Assembly (NCBI GenBank): GCA_009929095.1
Contig: SABF01000136.1
Location: forward strand, 1-5,001
Length of the DNA: 5,001 nt
Direction of reading: 5' to 3'
Source of the DNA: Erysipelotrichia bacterium
Lineage (GTDB): Bacteria > Bacillota_I > Bacilli_A > Erysipelotrichales > Erysipelotrichaceae
Shown piece by piece: positions 1 through 5,001 of the stretch. The position numbers were made by a program, and so were the translations under genes. The notes below the pieces were generated by a model. The model made no database searches. It saw only the letters and a program-made list of their open reading frames with translations, and was not told the DNA's origin. How positions within the stretch are numbered: position 1 is the stretch's first letter; each line of letters begins with the position of its first letter.

Positions 1-1285
<1,285 letters not shown>

Positions 1286-1297
<12 letters not shown>

Positions 1298-1987
1298 CTT
1301 GACCATAGCTGCTCTCAGCAGCCGATCTTTCAATTTATAGCCCTTCTGCAGGACTTCAGTTATGATTCCAGGCTCGAGGCCATCGACATGTTCTGTCATC
1401 ATCGCCTGATGCCAGTTGGCATCATACGGCTGATTTAAACATTCAATTTCCTCAACGCCCTCATTCTTCAATGCAGCGGTCAGACTCTTGTGCACCATTG
1501 TGAATGCCTTTCGATAATTTTCATCTTCCGATTTGACATTCATTGCCCGTTCACAGTTATCAAGCACCGGCAGAATCTCTTTTGCGAAACCCTGGATACG
1601 GTATTTATTCTGCTGATCAAAATCACGTTCCAAACGTTTTTTTGTATTTTCCGTATCAGCGTATGCCTTGAGATATTCTGTTTTCAGCTTTGTATTGTCT
1701 GTTTTCAGACTTTCACACTGTTCCTTCAGTTTCTTAATTTCTTCTTCTTTTTCATGAAGCTTTTTTTCAGTTTCCTTGTCTTTGCCGGCAAACAGCTTTT
1801 TCTTTTCTTCGGGCTGCTTCGGCGCCTCAGTCTGCTTCTCTTCTGCTGCACTGGGTTCAGTATGCTTCTTTTCTGCTGACTCCGCAGCCTCTGCATTCTT
1901 TAGAATGGTTTCAGCTTTTGAATCTGTACTTCTTCCGTGCTCTTTATCAGCCGGGTTATTCTTCTCATTACTCATTTTGGTTCCCAC
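1286..1987 (-). CDS. grpE: GrpE, nucleotide-exchange factor for DnaK
   Basis: Homodimeric cytoplasmic co-chaperone that drives ADP release from DnaK. With the GTG start it has 233 residues, somewhat longer than many GrpE proteins because of a charged, low-complexity Lys/Glu/Ala-rich N-terminus (about 1-70). A long coiled-coil helix follows (about 70-125), then FAKEILPVLDNCERAM (134-149). The C-terminal beta domain carries the family signature as YDANWHQAM (188-196) and GYKLKDRLLRAAMVKV (216-231). Two starts are credible. The GTG at 1985-1987 has AGGAG at 1995-1999 with 7-nt spacing and gives a 20-nt overlap with hrcA. The ATG at 1973-1975 gives a more usual MSNEKN start (229 residues), an 8-nt overlap and a weaker GGTGG 8 nt upstream. 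I use the longer form because of its ribosome site. dnaK follows after 23 nt. Confidence 0.95.
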
Positions 1988-3002
1988 CGCCTTTCTCCTG
2001 ATACATCTTTTCTATCATCTTTGCGGCATACTCAATCATTGCCACGACTTTGTCATAATTCATTCTGCTTGGCCCTACGACCATCAGCTGACCGCTTTCT
2101 TTTTCATTGACATGAAACGTACTGCGTACAACTGCCACATCGTTAAGCCATGTCAGTTCAGATCCGCCGCTCGTCTTAACGGCAATGGATTTGGAATCAC
2201 TGCTGATATTCTTCCATACTGTACTGTCATCCAGCAGACTCATCAGTTTCTTCAGTTTATTAATATCTTCGAATTCCGGCTGATAAAGCATTCTGTCTCT
2301 GCCGGAGAAGTAAACATTTTCACTGGCAAATCTGACAAATGCCTGTACAAAAGCTGTAAACAGCAGATCATGACGGCTTACAACCGCTGCCAGATCAGGT
2401 TTCAGCTCCTGCATCTTCTGAGGAAGTTCATTAATCGGAATATTCTTCAGATGTTCATTCAGCACTTCGGTGCAGTTTTCAATATCATTCAGAGATACGT
2501 CTTCATCAAAGTGAAAGTTCTTTGTTTCGGTATGCCCTGTATTTGTGATGAATACATATACGGCATTGCGATCGTCAATCGGGAACAGCTTTATATGCTC
2601 AAGTTTCTGATTGGAGGAATCCGGCCCGATTGCACCAGTTGTCATATTTGTCATTTCAGAAAGAATCTGACATGACTGATGCACTGCCTCTTCCACATTC
2701 ATGTTGGAAACATCAAATGCATCGCGAATCGCTACTTCCATCTTTTTATCCAGACTGGAATTGTTCAGCAGATTCTCGCAGTAGAATTTATACCCTGCAG
2801 TGCTTGGCACTCTGCCGCTGGATGTATGAGTCTTTTCCAGATATCCCATTTCTTCCAATTCCTGCATGTCATTGCGGATTGTGGCGCTGGAATAAGACAG
2901 ATGATATTTCTGCTGCAATGTTTTGGAACCAACCGGTTCAGCAGTCTTGATATATTCATCAACAATTGCCTTGAATATCTCTATTCTTCTTGGTGTCAGC
3001 AT
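1968..3002 (-). CDS. hrcA: Heat-inducible transcription repressor HrcA
   Basis: Repressor of class I heat-shock genes. It binds CIRCE operators as a dimer and, in well-studied Bacillota, depends on the GroE chaperonin to stay active. The product has 344 residues from ATG 3000-3002, a normal family length. An N-terminal winged-helix domain (about 1-75) contains EPVGSKTL (22-29), the recognition-helix region SSATIRNDMQELEEMGYL (38-55) and the conserved HTSSGRVPSTAGYKFY (59-74). The GAF-like and inserted dimerisation domains follow. Near the C-terminus, VVGPSRMNYDKVVAMIEYAA matches the family's conserved end. The frame stays open to a TTG at 3030-3032, but that codon lies inside the operator region about 11 nt from the predicted transcription start and has no properly spaced ribosome site. 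MLTPRR at 3002 is the usual HrcA beginning and has AGGAGG 11 nt upstream. As the first gene of the operon it is autoregulated through the CIRCE site(s) upstream. Its 3' end overlaps grpE. Confidence 0.97.
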   Translation of the reverse strand: MLTPRRIEIFKAIVDEYIKTAEPVGSKTLQQKYHLSYSSATIRNDMQELEEMGYLEKTHTSSGRVPSTAGYKFYCENLLNNSSLDKKMEVAIRDAFDVSNMNVEEAVHQSCQILSEMTNMTTGAIGPDSSNQKLEHIKLFPIDDRNAVYVFITNTGHTETKNFHFDEDVSLNDIENCTEVLNEHLKNIPINELPQKMQELKPDLAAVVSRHDLLFTAFVQAFVRFASENVYFSGRDRMLYQPEFEDINKLKKLMSLLDDSTVWKNISSDSKSIAVKTSGGSELTWLNDVAVVRSTFHVNEKESGQLMVVGPSRMNYDKVVAMIEYAAKMIEKMYQEKGGGNQNE

Positions 3003-3013
3003 TGCCTCATCCG

Positions 3014-3019
3014 CCTCCT
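3014..3019 (-). promoter_or_regulatory. hrcA ribosome-binding site, deciding the ATG start at 3002
   Basis: AGGAGG lies 11 nt before the ATG at 3000-3002. It would fall inside the coding region if translation began at the upstream TTG (3030-3032), so it supports the shorter protein. Confidence 0.8.
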
Positions 3020-3021
3020 TC

Positions 3022-3048
3022 TTAGCATTCAAGCCCCCTGACTGCCAA
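3022..3048 (-). promoter_or_regulatory. Second, degenerate CIRCE-like operator over the transcription start
   Basis: On the plus strand TTAGCATTC (3022-3030), exactly 9 nt, then GACTGCCAA (3040-3048). Against the CIRCE consensus TTAGCACTC-N9-GAGTGCTAA the arms match 8/9 and 7/9, 15 of 18 positions, with the exact spacer. The site spans from just downstream of the -10 box, across the predicted start point near 3043, into the leader. Its centre is 44 bp from that of the main CIRCE. HrcA bound here should block initiation or promoter clearance. Tandem CIRCE elements are known in some Bacillota; whether this one works is inference. Confidence 0.6.
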
Positions 3049-3049
3049 T

Positions 3050-3078
3050 AGTATAGTCCCAGAGTTTAGCACTGTCAA
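3050..3078 (-). promoter_or_regulatory. Housekeeping (sigma-A type) promoter of hrcA-grpE-dnaK
   Basis: On the minus strand a perfect TTGACA -35 box (3073-3078) and TATACT -10 box (3050-3055) are separated by an optimal 17 bp. The first purine at a normal distance puts the start point near 3043, giving a leader of about 40 nt before the hrcA ATG. The -35 box lies in the spacer and inner arm of the main CIRCE. This is the expected layout for a strong vegetative promoter held down by HrcA and released on heat shock. Confidence 0.9.
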
Positions 3079-3092
3079 TGATAAAGTGCTAA
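3066..3092 (-). promoter_or_regulatory. CIRCE operator (HrcA binding site)
   Basis: Arms TTAGCACTG (3066-3074) and AAGTGCTAA (3084-3092) flank a 9-nt spacer. They match the CIRCE consensus at 16 of 18 arm positions, and only the innermost base of each arm differs, leaving perfect 8-bp arms TTAGCACT/AGTGCTAA. The operator covers about -24 to -50 relative to the predicted start and overlaps the -35 hexamer, so bound HrcA would occlude RNA polymerase. Confidence 0.95.
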
Positions 3093-3107
3093 TAAATTGC
3101 AGGCATG

Positions 3108-3128
3108 AAAAAACGCCTGTTACAGGCG
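3108..3128 (-). terminator. Intrinsic terminator of the ftsW-rsmD-coaD operon, with the coaD stop codon as its loop
   Basis: In the transcript CGCCUG, loop UAA and CAGGCG form a 6-bp GC-rich stem followed by six U residues. The stem can extend with a G-U and A-U pairs into the U-tract. The loop UAA is the coaD stop codon, and the 5' arm encodes the last residues of CoaD. The U-tract ends 15 nt before the CIRCE, so the two operons are insulated in very little space. Confidence 0.9.
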
Positions 3129-3617
3129 CTTCTGCAGTTTCTGTATCACTTCATCATGAATCTCAGCTGGTATTAGTTCTGTCACATCGCCGCCGTTGCT
3201 GGCAATCTCCTTAACAACTGATGAACTGAGAAAAGAGTATTCCGGGCGGGCAATAAAGAATAAGGTCTCAATACGATCATTGAGCATCAGGTTGGCAGTC
3301 GCCTGCTGCAGCTCATACTCATAATCAGAAATTGCTCGAATTCCGCGGATCATTGCTCCGGCACCGATTTTATCTGCATAATCTACTGTCAGACCGCTGC
3401 CGATCATGATCCTGATTCTGTCCTTTGTGGTCAGATTCTGAATGCTCTGTTCAATCATGTCCTTGCGCTCTTCTTCGCTGAATGTGCACTGCTTTCGCGG
3501 ATTGACCATGATCAGCACATCCACTTCTTCAAACATACGGCTGGCACGTTCAATGATATTGATATGCCCTCTGGTAATTGGATCAAATGTTCCTGGATAA
3601 CATGCCTTCATCTTCAC
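3120..3617 (-). CDS. coaD: Phosphopantetheine adenylyltransferase (PPAT, CoaD)
   Basis: Catalyses the penultimate step of coenzyme A synthesis: 4'-phosphopantetheine + ATP gives dephospho-CoA + pyrophosphate. It is a cytoplasmic nucleotidyltransferase of the HIGH superfamily, usually a hexamer. The product has 165 residues, near the usual 160. YPGTFDPITRGH (7-18) holds the T-x-G-H nucleotide-binding motif. RGIRAISDYEYE (91-102) and FLSSSVVKEIA (129-139) are the other conserved active-site and C-terminal motifs. The GTG start at 3615-3617 overlaps the rsmD TGA as GTGA and aligns with the E. coli protein start. An ATG two codons later (3609-3611, 163 residues) is equally possible, and GAAAGG at 3622-3627 is spaced better for it (10 nt against 4). 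It is the last gene of its operon, and its stop codon is the terminator loop. Identification is very secure; only the start is uncertain. Confidence 0.97.
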   Translation of the reverse strand: MKMKACYPGTFDPITRGHINIIERASRMFEEVDVLIMVNPRKQCTFSEEERKDMIEQSIQNLTTKDRIRIMIGSGLTVDYADKIGAGAMIRGIRAISDYEYELQQATANLMLNDRIETLFFIARPEYSFLSSSVVKEIASNGGDVTELIPAEIHDEVIQKLQKRL

Positions 3618-4168
3618 ATAACCTTTCGATAGTAGGTGATTCGGGAAATTCCATACAGTGCTTCATGGCGTCTTGTCAAACCTCCGCATTGTTCTGGGTT
3701 AATGTCTTCTTTAGCTGATTCAACCACAACATCCGCGCCGGGTTTCAGCAGTTTATATTCATCAAGCAGTCTGATAACTTCTTCATTATGCTGTTTTGCA
3801 TACGGTGGGTCAAGGTAAACAAGACTCATCTGTACTCCCTGCTGCTGAAGAAGCTTCAGCGCCGCAGTATCCTTCATACATAGAATCTGCACTCTGTCCT
3901 CTGCTTTTAATGACTGTGTATTCTTCCGGATAATTTCAACCGCTTTACGTGACTGATCCACCAGAACCACCCGATCCATCCCTCTGCTTAACGCTTCCAA
4001 TCCAACTGCTCCGCTTCCGGCATAGAGATCCAGACACACGCCGCCTTCAAAGCTGCCGCCCAAAGAAGAAAAAACCGCTTCCCTTACCTTATCCAGGGTA
4101 GGTCTTGTCGAAATTCCATCAGGTGCAATCAATCTTCGAGAGGAATAGATGCCAGCTACAATTCTCAT
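3614..4168 (-). CDS. rsmD: 16S rRNA (guanine(966)-N(2))-methyltransferase RsmD
   Basis: SAM-dependent enzyme that methylates N2 of G966 (E. coli numbering) of 16S rRNA during small-subunit assembly. The product has 184 residues, the standard family length. RIVAGIYSSRRL (2-13) and RPTLDKVREAVFSSL (22-36) are the family's N-terminal signatures. LDLYAGSGAVGLEAL (46-60) is the Rossmann-fold SAM-binding motif I. LDPPYA (119-124) is the catalytic motif IV of N-methyltransferases that modify exocyclic amines. The ATG at 4166-4168 overlaps the TGA of the upstream gene by 4 nt (ATGA) and has AGAGG at 4178-4182, 9 nt upstream. It overlaps coaD downstream. The rsmD-coaD pair is a conserved neighbourhood in Bacillota (ylbH-ylbI in Bacillus subtilis), which supports the assignment. 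Confidence 0.95.
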   Translation of the reverse strand: MRIVAGIYSSRRLIAPDGISTRPTLDKVREAVFSSLGGSFEGGVCLDLYAGSGAVGLEALSRGMDRVVLVDQSRKAVEIIRKNTQSLKAEDRVQILCMKDTAALKLLQQQGVQMSLVYLDPPYAKQHNEEVIRLLDEYKLLKPGADVVVESAKEDINPEQCGGLTRRHEALYGISRITYYRKVM

Positions 4169-5001
4169 CGGATTTCACCTCTGCGATATTGAATGATGAC
4201 TGCCTGAGCAATTCCCACGGCCGTCATCAGTGCAACGGTTGAGGAACCACCGGCAGATATCATCAGCAGAGGAACTCCGGTCAGCGGAATCAATCCCGTG
4301 ACTCCTCCAATATTGAATAGACAGTGCACCAGAATATACATGGCGGTACCAACCAGAATGATACGGCCTCTTTCAGATTCCATTCTGGCTGCATAATGAA
4401 ACAGCCGCCAAATGATAATTATATAGGGAATAAACACCAGCAGAAATCCGACATAACCAAGTTCCTCAACAATGATTGCCAGAATAAAGTCAGTGTTGGC
4501 TGCCGGAAAATCGGTATATTTTCTGACCGAATTGCCAAATCCAAGACCCGTCCAGCCGCCCGTCGCAAATGACACCAGACCGTTAATCAGCTGATATCCG
4601 GTATTGTACTGATCAGTAAATGGATTAATTGCAGAAAGAATTCGATTGGCCTGATACTGCCTCAGGGGCAGATGTTCTATCACCGTTTCTCCAAGCGGAG
4701 TCAGAAGAAATACCATAGTCAGGACTCCGATCAGTAATAATCCGGCAAATATGTGCTGATATTTTCGCAGCTGCGGATGCTGAGGAATCATGAAGCAAAC
4801 CACCGCGATCAGACCTATGACAACTGCCGAGCCAAGATCCGACTGCAGCACCATAACAATCAGCAGATAGCCGATAATCAGGATAAACGGGCGCTTAACC
4901 ATGACGCCTGGAGTTGGAAAGCGACGCTGTATATCACCGCAATATGCGGCAACTATCAGAATTACCATAATTTTAGTAAATTCTGAAGGCTGGATGGAAA
5001 T
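4165..5001 (-). CDS. ftsW: SEDS-family peptidoglycan polymerase, probably FtsW (C-terminal 278 residues; 5' end outside window)
   Basis: Multi-pass membrane glycosyltransferase that polymerises lipid II into glycan strands together with a class B penicillin-binding protein. The frame is open from the window edge, and the first visible residues ISIQPSEFTK are the conserved mid-protein QPSEF motif. The methionine at 4966-4968 is therefore internal, not the start. About seven hydrophobic segments follow. Family motifs in visible-residue numbering are LQSDLGSA (52-59), GYQLINGLVSFATGGWTGLGFGNS (135-158), PAANTDFILAIIVEELG (166-182, with the Asp of the catalytic-loop motif at 171) and GLIPLTGVPLLMISAGGSS (236-254). 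The G-x-G-x-GNS stretch favours FtsW over RodA, as does linkage to rsmD-coaD, since ftsW lies near that pair in Bacillus. Several motif positions deviate: S for P in QPDLG, ANTD for the usual EHTD/AHTD, and A for Y in ISYGGSS. The FtsW or RodA label is thus less certain than the family. It ends in an ATGA overlap with rsmD. Confidence 0.88.
   Translation of the reverse strand: MSIQPSEFTKIMVILIVAAYCGDIQRRFPTPGVMVKRPFILIIGYLLIVMVLQSDLGSAVVIGLIAVVCFMIPQHPQLRKYQHIFAGLLLIGVLTMVFLLTPLGETVIEHLPLRQYQANRILSAINPFTDQYNTGYQLINGLVSFATGGWTGLGFGNSVRKYTDFPAANTDFILAIIVEELGYVGFLLVFIPYIIIIWRLFHYAARMESERGRIILVGTAMYILVHCLFNIGGVTGLIPLTGVPLLMISAGGSSTVALMTAVGIAQAVIIQYRRGEIR

Noticed and set aside
1490..1879. Plus-strand 129-codon frame rich in Phe, Leu and Cys, resembling a membrane protein
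   Set aside because: The apparent hydrophobicity is the reverse complement of GrpE's Lys/Glu codons (AAG, AAA, GAA read as CTT, TTT, TTC), not a real membrane protein.
1776..2675. Long 299-codon plus-strand open frame antisense to grpE and hrcA
   Set aside because: Its Phe/Ser/Cys-rich translation is what the complement of the Lys/Glu-rich grpE and hrcA would give. It has no recognisable domain and lies fully opposite two certain genes.
2630..3041. Overlapping plus-strand frames of 106 and 120 codons and a minus-strand 66-codon frame across the start of hrcA
   Set aside because: All lie over the conserved HrcA winged-helix coding sequence in other frames, and none shows a domain.
4966..4968. 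ATG as the start of the SEDS gene
   Set aside because: The frame continues upstream to the window edge and encodes the conserved QPSEF motif just before this methionine, so it is internal.
4324..4986. Plus-strand frames opposite the SEDS gene (4324-4572, 4753-4986)
   Set aside because: They are shadows of the membrane-protein gene, with no domain or promoter support.

Overview
The window is a compact, entirely minus-strand block of housekeeping genes. Read in the direction of transcription (high to low coordinates), it runs ftsW/rodA-family SEDS protein (3' part) > rsmD > coaD, then a terminator, then the heat-shock operon hrcA > grpE > dnaK (5' part; the gene runs off position 1). The organism is probably a Bacillota (Firmicutes) of moderate GC. 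The hrcA-grpE-dnaK order, CIRCE control, a housekeeping (sigma-A type) promoter, strong AGGAGG ribosome sites, the rsmD-coaD pair and a DnaK without the extra ATPase-domain segment of proteobacterial DnaK all fit. The HrcA and FtsW sequences give me a weak impression of the Erysipelotrichia, but I cannot confirm that without a search.

Region 3120-5001 is the distal part of a cell-envelope/housekeeping operon. The three genes overlap by 4 nt at each junction (ATGA, then GTGA), so translation is probably coupled. They encode a septal or elongation peptidoglycan polymerase, the 16S rRNA G966 methyltransferase and a coenzyme A biosynthesis enzyme. The operon ends in an intrinsic terminator whose 3-nt loop is the coaD stop codon.

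Region 3003-3119 is the control region of the chaperone operon. It holds a textbook promoter (TTGACA, 17 bp, TATACT) on the minus strand and a near-perfect CIRCE operator whose spacer and inner arm contain the -35 box. A second, degenerate CIRCE-like palindrome with the exact 9-nt spacer lies over the predicted transcription start. This second operator is the most interesting observation in the window.

Region 1-3002 holds the repressor HrcA, the nucleotide-exchange factor GrpE and the Hsp70 chaperone DnaK. HrcA represses its own operon through CIRCE, and GrpE resets DnaK. hrcA and grpE overlap, with two candidate grpE starts. grpE and dnaK are separated by 23 nt, where a perfect 6-bp inverted repeat abuts the dnaK ribosome-binding site.

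I see no mobile element, CRISPR array, tRNA, rRNA or evidently novel gene system. The noteworthy points are regulatory.
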